Source of the DNA: Sclerotiophoma versabilis
Lineage: Eukaryota; Ascomycota; Dothideomycetes; Pleosporales; Didymellaceae
DNA length: 64,000 nucleotides
NCBI GenBank assembly: GCA_012274445.1
Contig: JAAROD010000058.1
Span: forward strand, 1,054,001-1,118,000
Direction: 5' to 3'
The notes under the pieces were generated by a model, which saw only the letters and a program-made list of their open reading frames with translations, did not search any database and was not told where the DNA came from. Both the position numbers and the translations under genes were made by a program. This document shows positions 55,039-64,000 of the stretch, piece by piece (the stretch's first letter is position 1; the number at the start of each line of letters is the position of its first letter).

Positions 55039-56658
55039 ATGGTTCTCGGTCTCAACGGCTCCCAGGAGCCCACAATGGACCAGGTTCACGAGCAGCAGGC
55101 TCGCCGTCCTTCCGCCACCGAAGTCATCAACGAGGATGTACGCCGCAAGAGTGTTGACAACCGTGTTGTCACCGGTGCTTCTCAGTTGACCACCAGGCAA
55201 TCCATCGTTCCTGTTGCCTTGGTCACACTCCTCTTCTTCCTTTGGGGTTTCGCCTACGGTCTTCTCGATGTTCTCAACTCCCGCTTCCAGGTCGCGTTGA
55301 ACATCTCTCAGGGAGAATCGTCTGGTCTTCAAGCTGCCTACTTCGGTGCCTACTTCATTGGTCCTCTCACCTACTCTGGTTGGTTCCTCCGCAAGTTTGG
55401 TTACCGCTACACCTTCATGCTCGGCCTCGGAATCTACTGCATTGGTGCCCTCATGTTCTGGCCTTCAGCAGTCAAGCGAAGCTTCGGTGGTTTCTGCGGC
55501 TCCATGTTCATCGTCGGTTCGGGTTTGTCTACTCTCGAGACTTCCGCCAACCCCTACATTGCTGTCTGCGGTCCACCTAAGTGGGCCGAGTTCCGTCTTG
55601 AGCTTTCCCAGTCTTTCCAGGCTGTCGGCTCCGTCGTCGCTCCCGTCCTGGCTTCTTTCGTCATCTTCAAGAACGTTGGTGAGGATGGCAAGTCTCTCTC
55701 TTCCGTCCAGTGGGTCTACCTTGGTATCGCCATCTTCGTTGGCATCTTGGCTGTCGTCTTCTACTTCGCTCCGTAAGTCAATGCTGAACGCTATTTGGAA
55801 AATATCCACTAACCTTACCTAGCATCCCTGAGATCACTGACTCCGATATGGCCGATCAGGCTGAGATGATGACCTCTGCTACTGGATATGTCGACAAGCC
55901 TCTCCGCAAGCAGTACACTCTCTTCTTCGGTGTTGCCGCACAGTTTTGCTACGTTGGTGCTCAAGTCGGTATCGCCTCCTTCTTCATCAACTTCTTCACC
56001 CAGGCCCACCCCGAACTGAACACCACCGATGCTCACCACCAAGGCGCCAACTACTACGCTATCGCCCAGGCTCTCTTCGCTGTCGGTCGTTTCAGCGCTG
56101 CTGGTTTCATGTACATTGGTCTCAAGCCCCGCATCGTCTTGCTTGTTTACCAGACCGCCATCATGATCTTCCTCGCTGCGGCTATTGGTGTCAACACTGG
56201 CAGCGCCACTGTTCCCAACTGGGGTGGTCTTGCGCTCCTTATGGTTGTGTTGTTCTTCGAGTCCTGCATCTTCCCTATCATCTTTGCTCTCGTAAGTGTC
56301 TAGCCCTTTCTGAGCGCTTCAAGAACTGTAACTAACATCATATCAGACTCTCCGTGGTCTTGGTCGTCACACCAAGCGTGGTGCTTCCTTCCTTGTCGCT
56401 TCCGTCTCCGGTGGTGCCGTGGTCCCCGTCATCCTCGGCAACGTCGCAGACCGCATCGGTACCCAGCGCGCCATGGTCGTTCCCCTGGCCTTCTTCGTCA
56501 TCGCCTGGGCCTACCCCATCTACCTCAACGTCTTCAAGCGCAGGGAGCTCGACGCCTACACCGAGTCCAAGGTCGGTACCAGCGAGGAGGGCACCGTCGA
56601 CTTCGACTCCATTGTTTCCACCAAGGATGTTGAGGCTGCTCGCTTCGAGAAGGCATAA
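55039..56658 (+). CDS. FucP-like MFS sugar transporter
   Basis: Exons 55039-55772, 55823-56291 and 56347-56658 give 504 residues. After a 55-residue cytosolic start, twelve hydrophobic segments follow. The first carries the FucP hallmark LFFLWGFAYGLLDVLNSRFQ, and a later helix has GSGLSTLETSANPYIAVCGP, the E-T-x-A-N-P-Y motif that marks the L-fucose/glucose-galactose (FucP/GlcP) family of proton symporters. The central loop (about residues 245-275) is acidic. It probably imports a monosaccharide; which one is not readable. The C-terminus ends in a soluble acidic tail. Codon use is strongly C-ending, so high expression is likely when the gene is on. Confidence 0.92.
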
Positions 56659-57426
56659 GTGCCTATTGCTGCAATTTGATCTTTAAGGAGTTTGGTTGAT
56701 GAATGGGATAATACCTGGAATGACCTGTGGAGGATTGCATATGGATCTACCAAAGACTCCTGGTAGCCGGAGGGAGTCTTGTACATAGACCGGCTTTGCA
56801 TATACGCTACACATACCCCCCATGATTTATGCAATTACGAATGAGAATGTCTTCATCAATTCATTGTCCTTTATGCCTCTGAATGACTCACTTAACTTGT
56901 CTCTGCCTCTTCAACCTGCGCATTTAATTCAAGTAAGGTACTGCTATTGCTCGGTCGAGTCTCATCGAGATATCACACCATTCCACTTCGTCCAACACGT
57001 CGCGCCCCATCCGTGGGTTCACAATGGGGAGAGGTCTTTGACCAGTTGATCGTCGCTTCGAATGGCGTATCCTGCAGACAATTCGAATATCAAGAACTGA
57101 GTAAACTCTTATTTCTTAAATTTTCCAAGCGTTCACCCATACATCTAGGTGTTCAAAGCTTGAAGTCGGTTTAAAGAAGCGAGTCATAGAAATCCAGACA
57201 CAAAAACATTTGCAGAACCTGCAACCTTTCTGTTTACCAGGAGAGTTGGCAAGGAGTGGTGAGCCAGCATCTAGTCTGGTGGAGGTAGCATATCAGAGGT
57301 ATAAAGCCTTGTAGAAAGTAGCTTATATCGGAAAACATTCAGCTTCTACTCTAGGCAGTTACTAATCAAAACGAGGGCAAAAACATACAACAGCGGTTAT
57401 TCACTAATAGTCACCCACCTAGCTAG
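56659..57426. other. Intergenic region, 0.77 kb
   Basis: 3' flank of the transporter. Nothing recognised up to the repeat motif at 57427. Confidence 0.4.
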
Positions 57427-57447
57427 TAATCCGCCGGTACGTTGCTT
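57427..57447 (+). repeat. 21-base motif, copy 1 (possible transposon terminus)
   Basis: Core CCGCCGGTACGTTGCTT; identical over 21 bases to 61643-61663 in the same orientation, with looser similarity for about 15 bases upstream (CACCTA-rich). The flanks beyond differ. Confidence 0.7.
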
Positions 57448-58279
57448 AAACATTTGGATAACCGTGTCCTTGTACTTAATATTAGCGGTGTTCATACCTA
57501 CAGCAGCACTGATTCCTGAAATTATAGTTGTTATTGTAGTTTCGATAAGACTTCTAGTGTCCTGGCCGTTCACTCTAAATGCCCTTACTTCTACCCTGCC
57601 CAGTATCACTGATACTGCTCATGCTTTTTTTTGCAAACCAGCACTAACTCAAAGCGATGGGCTACTCTCTCTTTTCCTCTTTATGAGCACTTGTCCTTCT
57701 TTATCTCTTTCTCCTTTTGCCTTGAGTCGCACGCGTTCTACTGGAACGCCGCATCTCCTACAGTAGCGCGACCGGACTCGCTGACATGACTCCGAGAATC
57801 TCTTCTGATCGGACTCTTCGTTCATCACGTCAAGCAAACAGAATACCAGCCCCTTAGGCGTGGTGTAAGGACGACTCACATCCAGACTTAATCTCGGACT
57901 CGGATTTGGATTCAAGCTCACATTTGGACTCAAGGTCGGATTTGGCCCCATATCTGCATCCAGCTCGTCCTGCTTCAACTGATTGGCTCCCAGCTAAGAA
58001 TATATAAAGACCATTTATACATCCCCAGGTTCCTAGAACCATCTCCAAAAACGTCGTAGGCAAGCCGTACCGGCTCTCTGAGCGCCTCAGGCCACATAGC
58101 TGCGCTACCCGGGAACGGCCCACTCCGGCCTAACCCAGCCTTGTCCAACTGCTCACTTTCCTCCTCAGAAAGTCGCTGAATACAACAAAAACAATATAAT
58201 AACGACGTCTGTTAGCCTCAAACTCCTGCCTAAGATAATGGTCCGCTAACAATGCTGCATGGTCCCCAGGCTTCAAGTG
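57448..58279. other. Decayed region with short imperfect repeats
   Basis: Contains open frames without domains. An imperfect 12-base periodicity of GGATTTGGACTC-like units at about 57888-57955 gives Asn/Ser/Pro-rich translations. Probably transposon-derived or non-coding. Confidence 0.4.
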
Positions 58280-59271
58280 CTAATGCAAGTTGAGATGCTC
58301 CAACACGTTGTCCTTTTCCTCAGCCAAACGCGCCGCCCAGGTGTCCCGCACAACAGTTAGGTAGTCGTAATTCCAGTTTGGGCGCGGCACGCCGTCTACC
58401 AGCCAGTACAGTGTCGCAGGGTTGTGAGCTACTTGCATGTCCCTAACAAACGCTTCAACGTTCTGAGAACGCAACTTGTGGCGTCCACCCCATGTACTCT
58501 ATAACGCATGCCACTCTAGGCCTATACAGTCAAAACATGCAAAGGTTGTCCTATGTGTAGCTTGCTTAATAAAGTACTGCTAGGGCGCATGCCTGAGCAG
58601 TGGTGTTGCCCGTCCTTGATTATCATGCAGGCGGAAGACGACGAGGTCGAGCGTATGTATCCGAGGGCGAAGCAGCTGCCAAGAACTATGCTTCCTGTTA
58701 ACTGGCGGGTTCTTATCACTGCTGTACTGGATCTCCCAGGCGGCGGGCCCGGGCGCGGCCGGTAGAGTGGGCCCATGCTGCGGCGAATAGGCCAGCTGCA
58801 TTTGCGGTTGTCCTGAATATACTGCTTTGCAATGTTGCGCGATAGCCGGCAAAGTGAAAGAAGTGTTGCAATCTGGTAATAGGTTGATAATTGCCTGCAG
58901 CGGTATGTATAAGCTATCTTTTCGGCCTGATCAGGTTGCAAGTCTTCGTTGTCATTCGGACCCCCTGACCGCCTAAAGACAGCTGGCACAGTAGTAAGAA
59001 GATGGCGGAAAAAGGGGCTAGACTCTTGTTTGCTTTCAGCGGCGCGTCTGTTGAACTCAGGGTTGTGCTGCCGTAGGTAGAAGATGTCTGAGTGGGTCTC
59101 AGGTATGCGGTCAAACTTGTACTATTGCGTTATGCGAATACTGTCGCGGATAAATCCTGGGTCGTGTGGAATGCCCTCAACTTCGACCCAGTTCACGCCA
59201 CGAGAGGCTGGAAGCACCAGCTTCCAGATGGCCTCTTGTAGCTCAACTGCAAGATCGTTAAAAATCGCCAT
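58280..59271 (-). pseudogene. 2EXR-domain protein pseudogene
   Basis: Starting at ATG 59271, the frame opens with the 2EXR motif (IFNDLAVELQEAIWKLVLPA, then VNWVEVEGIPHDPGFIRD). It hits TAG at 59122-59124 but continues in the same frame with clear coding content (FDRIPETHSDIFYLRQHNPE, AYTYRCRQLSTYYQIATLLS). A frameshift near 58760-58790 moves the reading to another frame (NPPVNRKHSSWQLLRPRIHT), interrupted by TAGs at 58580-58582 and 58499-58501. It ends with TLYWLVDGVPRPNWNYDYLT and TAG at 58280. All premature stops are TAG and could come from CAG or TGG by C-to-T change, as RIP gives. The gene is not functional as it stands. Confidence 0.7.
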
Positions 59272-60709
59272 GGCGAAAAGGAGCATGCAGCAGTACTCTA
59301 GGAGAGCTCTTGCACTAAAACCTTGGAATGCAGGCAAGGTATGATGAGCTGGTAAATTAGTCTTCAGGTGAATACTTTGTGGAAGGGTTTCCTTCAAGTC
59401 GAATAGGTTAGGTCTATGTATATAATAAGTCAAGGTCAGCACGGGCCATAGAGGAGCACGTGACGATATCATTGTAAAGGCCGGGGTGGGAAGCACAGCC
59501 ACACTACCACCTATGCACACCCAAGTCACCGGACTTAGGCTCTAAGTACAGCATGATATTTGTATATTTGACCTCAGTACTTACGTGTGATGAAGTCTAT
59601 TCGATCACTGATTTGTGCACCGGATGTGCCCGAAGCTCAAGACCCCGAGGCCTTCAGGCGCCCATAGGTAGTTCTTTTCCAAGGTTCGTCGACGGGACCT
59701 TTGCAGAATCCTGCATGTGTCTGCTGTGCCTCTAATCTGCATGTACACGATCGTGCGCAGCTGGCTCCGAGCGGCAGATACCTCTTGTGCGTTGAAAATG
59801 ACAGTGCGTGCACTCTAGCCGCCATGGGAGCGGAGCGGCAGAGCGCGCGCTTGTCGTCCGATCCTTGACACCTAAATCTGGCTAGGATGGTCCATCGCTA
59901 AGATGTGATTGGTCTCCGGACTTGACTAAGAAGCCTCACCTGTCACGACCTGCTAGTATCTGACGGTCTCGATCAAACCCCGGGGGTTAATCTGTACTTC
60001 GATCAGTTTGTTTTCATGCAACAATGAAAACGTACATCATGATCGTACCGGTGCAGTAATCTGCTGGAAGACCTCGGAAATCAGACGTACCTCAAAGCTC
60101 AGGATCCTGGTCACTAGAACCTGGCTGCGCACGTACGTCATAACGATCATCTCAGGTGCATCCTCCATGTGCACCTTTTGAATGATGCGTTCTCATTGTT
60201 CCTTGGTGGGCGCCTACTAGATGTATACCATTCAATTTGGGGCGGCAAGCGCAACAAGGTATGTAAAGTTCTAGATCAGGCGACCCCGTCTTTCTACGCG
60301 GTAGCAAAGAAGCACGGAACCAAACCAGAAGGCGTCAAAATCCGCAAATACTCAGGACGAAAGGTATCAAAGACAGCCAACATGAATCTGATGGATGGAT
60401 CGCGTCCTGTGATATCAAGGAAGTCCGGCCACCAGTTGGACAACCCTCCAAGCTTGTGAGTCGACCATGTTTATCTCACAACGCCCACCATTATGGAGAT
60501 TCCGGGCCAACGTTCGATGAGATAAACTGAGTTAGTCGAACGTACATGTCCTGTCGAGCAATGGCGTACGAAACTGACCCTAACCTGAGTGGTATTAAAG
60601 AAGTTTGAGATCGCGATGTAATACCAGTTGTTTTCTGCCGACGTAACTTGTACCACTAGGTAGATTGACATGTTATCAAAAACTAGACTTTCGCCCCAAG
60701 AAGGAAGAT
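59272..60709. other. No gene recognised
   Basis: 1.4 kb between two pseudogenes. A 96-codon plus-strand frame (60169-60459) has basic composition but no domain and no good context. Confidence 0.4.
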
Positions 60710-61049
60710 TTAAAATCGACCGAGTGTGCACGTGTAGAAATCGAATGCCTCCAAAGCTTCCATATGTGGATCAAAAAACTGATCAATCCAGCCACGCCAC
60801 TCTCCACTATATGATGTTGTGAACCTGGCTTTACAGTCCTCCCAGTAGTCTGGATACCAACCTGCCTGCTCCTAATCAAAAATTGCAACAATCTTAACAA
60901 ACTTCAGGCACTGGAAGCATATCTTAGAAGGCTTGGCGAATAGCCCAAAGATTGATCGCCTCCGTTGTAGATATATGTAATCTGAATTTGACGATAAGGC
61001 CCAGGTCCTCAAATCTCACCGGATAGGGAGGCTGGTGCGGCTTGAAAAG
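60710..61049 (-). pseudogene. APH-family phosphotransferase relic with internal deletion
   Basis: Two pieces in different frames are visible. The first (about 61049-60900) reads KPHQPPYPVRFEDLGLIVKF, then TTEAINLWAIRQAF, a TAA at 60924-60926, and LPVPEV. The second (60900-60710) reads KIVAIFD, TAG at 60872-60874, then EQAGWYPDYWEDCKARFTTS and EAFDFYTCTLGRF before TAA at 60710. These match the start and end of fungal aminoglycoside-phosphotransferase-like (APH) proteins, where the second block is normally ...DWEQAGWYP..., so the TAG replaces the Trp codon TGG. The catalytic loop (HGDLxxxN) between them is missing, which indicates a deletion of roughly 100 codons. Confidence 0.7.
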
Positions 61050-61642
61050 AGATCATAAGTGCTTAGGTGTTAGGAGGTTTCGTATTTGACTATGAGTCTT
61101 AAACCATATTAAATCAAGAAAGTCTATGTGTGGCTAAGAGCTATCTGGAAGTTCCGCAAGGGAGATTTGCAGATAAGCTGTTATGTCGGCGCAAAGCACG
61201 AAAGGCCACGTTTTAGTACCCTATTGTTAAAGAGATGGTAGACCTAGTGTATAGCTAAGGATGAGGTGGTCGTGCATGCGTAAAGTGTTGAAGGGAAAAG
61301 AATACTATGGTCTCCGGCGAAGGTAGAGTCCTGTGGTTGGTGCAGTGGTTCCGCCTTTTGATTGGTGTAGAGCTTGTTAATAATCTCGGAAGAGGCTTTG
61401 TCTATCCCTTGTCAAATCCTTGTCAAATCCCTGTCAGCACTGGCCATGGGATTCTACTTTCGCCGGAGACCATAGTAGGCATAGCTGATGCAAAACTATA
61501 TTTGTGTTCAGCTGATTGTGGCAGTGCTTGGCATCCTGATTTCCGTGCGGGTCAAAAATTACAGCGTACGGTAACAAAAAGCAATCGTTCCTTTGGAGTG
61601 GTCGAGGGGGAGGGAGTTGCTAGTGGCCACCTACCTAACCAT
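61050..61642. other. No gene recognised
   Basis: 0.6 kb, AT-richer, with a 112-codon plus-strand frame (61307-61645) lacking any domain. It has a short local duplication of TCAAATCC(C/T)TG at about 61411-61433. Confidence 0.4.
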
Positions 61643-61663
61643 TAATCCGCCGGTACGTTGCTT
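61643..61663 (+). repeat. 21-base motif, copy 2 (possible transposon terminus)
   Basis: Identical over 21 bases to 57427-57447 and in the same orientation. Upstream sequence is CACCTACCTAACC-like, similar to copy 1. Confidence 0.7.
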
Positions 61664-62139
61664 GAATAGGGCTGAGCGAACGGGAAGCATTGTTTTCAAC
61701 GTCCTATGGGTATGTGAAAGAGAAACGACAATATTTAAATATATTCCATTACAAGCTTGGCCAGGCTCATCTAAATCGCGCGACTCAAAGCTCAACATAG
61801 TCCCTACCTCGTCAATGACAACCAACGATTTGCCGCAATTCCCCATCCCTTGATTATGTATAGTCTATAAACCTCTACGTATCCCACAACGCCACAAACC
61901 CCAAATGTGTACCGAAGACCCAACAACGAAACAAAGCGCAAGAAACTAAGAGACGGTATCACTCGAACTCAAAGAGGAGAGGACCCAAACACAGTTGAAC
62001 CATGTTACCATACGCCAGGAAGAAGAAGAAGAAGAAGAAGAAGAAGAAGAAGAAGAAGAAAATGAAAATGAAAATGAAACAGAAGAGAGGAAAAGAGAAG
62101 AAATAGAAGAAGAAACCCCAAAGGAAGGGAATTCAGTCT
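61664..62139. other. Spacer with GAA microsatellite
   Basis: Downstream flank of the zinc-ribbon gene. It holds the GAA array at 62019-62060 and is otherwise featureless. Confidence 0.45.
62019..62060. repeat. (GAA)14 microsatellite
   Basis: Fourteen uninterrupted GAA units followed by three AATGAA-like units. It lies about 80 bases downstream of the zinc-ribbon stop codon, so it is probably transcribed as (UUC)n in its 3' UTR. Confidence 0.9.
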
Positions 62140-62430
62140 CTAACGTCCAGCTCCACATATGGGACAAAAATCAGGCGTGTTATCCGAGTTGGAGGCGCCA
62201 CAGTTCTCGCACTCCCACGAACCTGGTGCTGGCGAGCCTGCACCACCGCATGTAGTGTAACTTGCTGCGTACGACTGAGAGGATACTGACGGTCTGACTC
62301 CTCGGTTGCAGACGGGACAGACATCGCAATAGTCCATGTTCAATACTCCACATTCAGAGCAGTACCAAGTGTCGGCGGGTTGATTGAAGACAGAAGAAGT
62401 GCCGTAGCCTTGATGTTGTGATTGATACAT
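62140..62430 (-). CDS. Small double zinc-ribbon (RanBP2-type) protein
   Basis: A 96-residue protein with two C-x2-C...C-x2-C ribbons: WYCSECGVLNMDYCDVCPVC at about residues 22-41 and WECENCGASNSDNTPDFCPI...C near the end. The W-x-C-x2-C-x-x-x-N pattern is that of RanBP2/NZF zinc fingers, which bind ubiquitin or RNA. A Gln/Tyr/Ser-rich start and linker surround them. Nothing else is in the protein, so it may be an adaptor. ATG 62430 is the first in frame. No intron is required. I am confident it is a real gene because of the exact ribbon spacing. Confidence 0.8.
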   Translation of the reverse strand: MYQSQHQGYGTSSVFNQPADTWYCSECGVLNMDYCDVCPVCNRGVRPSVSSQSYAASYTTCGGAGSPAPGSWECENCGASNSDNTPDFCPICGAGR

Positions 62431-64000
62431 GGTTGCTGTTGATGGTTGTTGTTGTTGCGTGTGCTCTGTTGGCTTTTGTCGATTATCGAAGTTGTAGTCG
62501 ACACCTCCTTTGATGCTCTGCTCTGGTGGAGACGATGAGGTCGTTGTATCTCAGGAAGTCTTTTGACAAGGTATAGATATCTGTTTGACCGAAGATTGGG
62601 GAAGAGTTGACGACGGAAAGTTGTGAGTTTGGGGTACAAGTGGAAGCACTATGAGAAACAAATTGATCTGGAAAGCTGATATGGAGTAGTTTGTAGAATG
62701 CAGTGATGTTGGAATCTTGTTCTTTCTGGATTGTTGATGATGGCTTTAGACACGTAGGAAACGAACATATATGTACTGCAATGATAAGTGAAGCAATGGA
62801 AGGACGCCGTGAAATGAGCAAGTAAGTATCGTGGACTTTGATTCTTTGGTCCTGACGTACCACCAAAGGGGCGCATGAAGCCATGCTTCCAATAGCCGAA
62901 AGCCCCTCGAGTAATTCTGGTGAACATTGTGACCCTGTGTACGGTGAAGCTGCGTTGGACTTAGGGCCGCATCATCTCCTAGAGCTATCACTTCCATATC
63001 GCCAGCCACCAAGGGACCTCTTCTTTTTCGGAGACTCCGTTGCTCTTGGAAGATTTGCTGACGTTTGAAGCCATGTGATGTTGATGTAGCGCAGGCAAAG
63101 AGGATAAGGACCGATCTCGGAAGGTCAGCCCCATGGCTTGTGGTCGGATAATAACATGTAACGACGTACACCAGCCTCATCGGGGATCTATGCCCTTCCA
63201 CAGCCACAACACTGAATAACAATAAGATAGATCTTGGAGAGAGTTAAAATTGCAGGCAATAACGGACTGAAGTGGCACACTCAAACGCTGCCCCCAGTAG
63301 GCGATCTCGAACCACTGTAGGTATCTTTACTGAGCTGCGCGCCGTGACTGTCATGGACTTTGTCTCTCTTCTTCCTCAAACAACTGTATCTGAATGAGGG
63401 GCTGTTACAACCGCGTCTCTTTGCCCTATGGGATGCACAGCCCCATGCTGTCACAGACGGTGAAGACGCCCTTTGCGCGCATCAACAAGGGTAATACAAG
63501 AACACCATGCCCCGCATTTAAGCGGAGCAAGGGCTCTCGCAAGGCTGGGAACTGCATTGCATTGACGAAGCAGCCCATCGCTAACGTCATTCATGGTGAG
63601 CGCCTCGTTTGCCTTCTCTTGTGAACCTCTTTACGGAGCATCGATCCGAAAGAAGCGGTGGCGAGCATCGTGGAGTCATGTTATGTTCAGAGGGCGAGCG
63701 AGGGACCTGCTCGGTGCTGGTCGTGCGTTGCGTCATCCGCGGTCATTGCTTTTAGTCTACACCGGGCGAAACGATTTTTCACCGAAGCTTCTTGAGACGA
63801 CATGAGCAGCCATAAGCAACGGTTGCGGTGTGCAGGAGTAAACCTTCCGCTAGCGCGGAACATTTCCACCCCTCCTTCCTCATCTAGCAACCCGAAGACC
63901 GCTGTCCTCGACAACATTCGCTCCCAGTCTATCTGCCGTGTTCCAATTCCATGACGCGGGGCCCCAGACATCACCCCAGACGTTCTCCTTCAGCGACCCA
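62431..64000. other. No supported gene to the right edge
   Basis: 1.57 kb with several open frames of 60-158 codons on both strands (longest 62746-63222, minus) but no domain, signal peptide or recognisable start context. No tRNA or repeat is seen. Confidence 0.45.

Noticed and set aside
60169..60459. 96-codon plus-strand frame between pseudogenes
   Set aside because: Basic composition suggested a ribosomal protein at first, but no motif fits and the surroundings are decayed.

Overview
The window is nuclear DNA of a filamentous ascomycete. Genes have short GT-AG introns (about 48-66 bases, often with CTAAC/CTGAC branch sites), both strands are used with no operon logic, and the set of housekeeping genes (Doa10, Bfr1, Hem4, Erv1, a Fus3/Pmk1-type MAP kinase, a BLI-3-like protein) is typical of Pezizomycotina. 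The overall style (2EXR/F-box-like families, APH-family relics, stop-mutated pseudogenes that look RIP-affected) suggests Dothideomycetes, probably Pleosporales. That placement is an inference.

Layout. 0-20 kb is a dense conserved block: the start of an ER ubiquitin ligase (Doa10), a very large Ala/Ser repeat protein, a single-pass membrane protein, a 14-TM-type MFS transporter, an acidic-tailed nuclear-type protein often labelled 'BTB domain transcription factor', HEM4 and BFR1 back to back, a BLI-3-like flavin-binding-fold protein, and a SigF-like NTF2-like membrane protein. 20-34 kb holds a secreted GPI-type cysteine protein, an unknown protein, a PQ-loop transporter divergent from ERV1, a single-pass membrane protein, the mating/pathogenicity-type MAP kinase (five exons, TEY loop), a damaged unknown gene, and a stomatin-like SPFH protein. 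34-41 kb is sparser: decayed reading frames, an intact 54-residue membrane microprotein that standard ORF cut-offs miss, a 2EXR-type protein and an F-box-like protein.

41-51 kb contains a cytochrome P450 reductase-like FAD/NADPH oxidoreductase without an FMN domain. Its 1.8 kb upstream region carries six exact ATCWGATAA sites, the known target of iron-regulatory GATA repressors (SRE/SreA/Fep1 class). Next come an RNA 3'-phosphate cyclase, a mitochondrial half ABC transporter and a cupin with a mitochondrial-type leader. 51-64 kb is gene-poor: one FucP-like sugar MFS transporter, then a decayed block (57.4-61.7 kb) bracketed by two same-orientation copies of a 21-base motif. That block contains a 2EXR pseudogene and an APH-family pseudogene with premature stops. 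A small double zinc-ribbon (RanBP2-type) protein follows at 62.1-62.4 kb.

The most interesting signal is the iron-GATA site cluster upstream of the oxidoreductase. It predicts an iron-repressed NADPH/FAD reductase. Other points worth checking are paired start codons that could give mitochondrial and cytosolic forms of two enzymes, a terminal exon of three codons carrying the reductase C-terminal Trp, and the hidden 54-residue gene.
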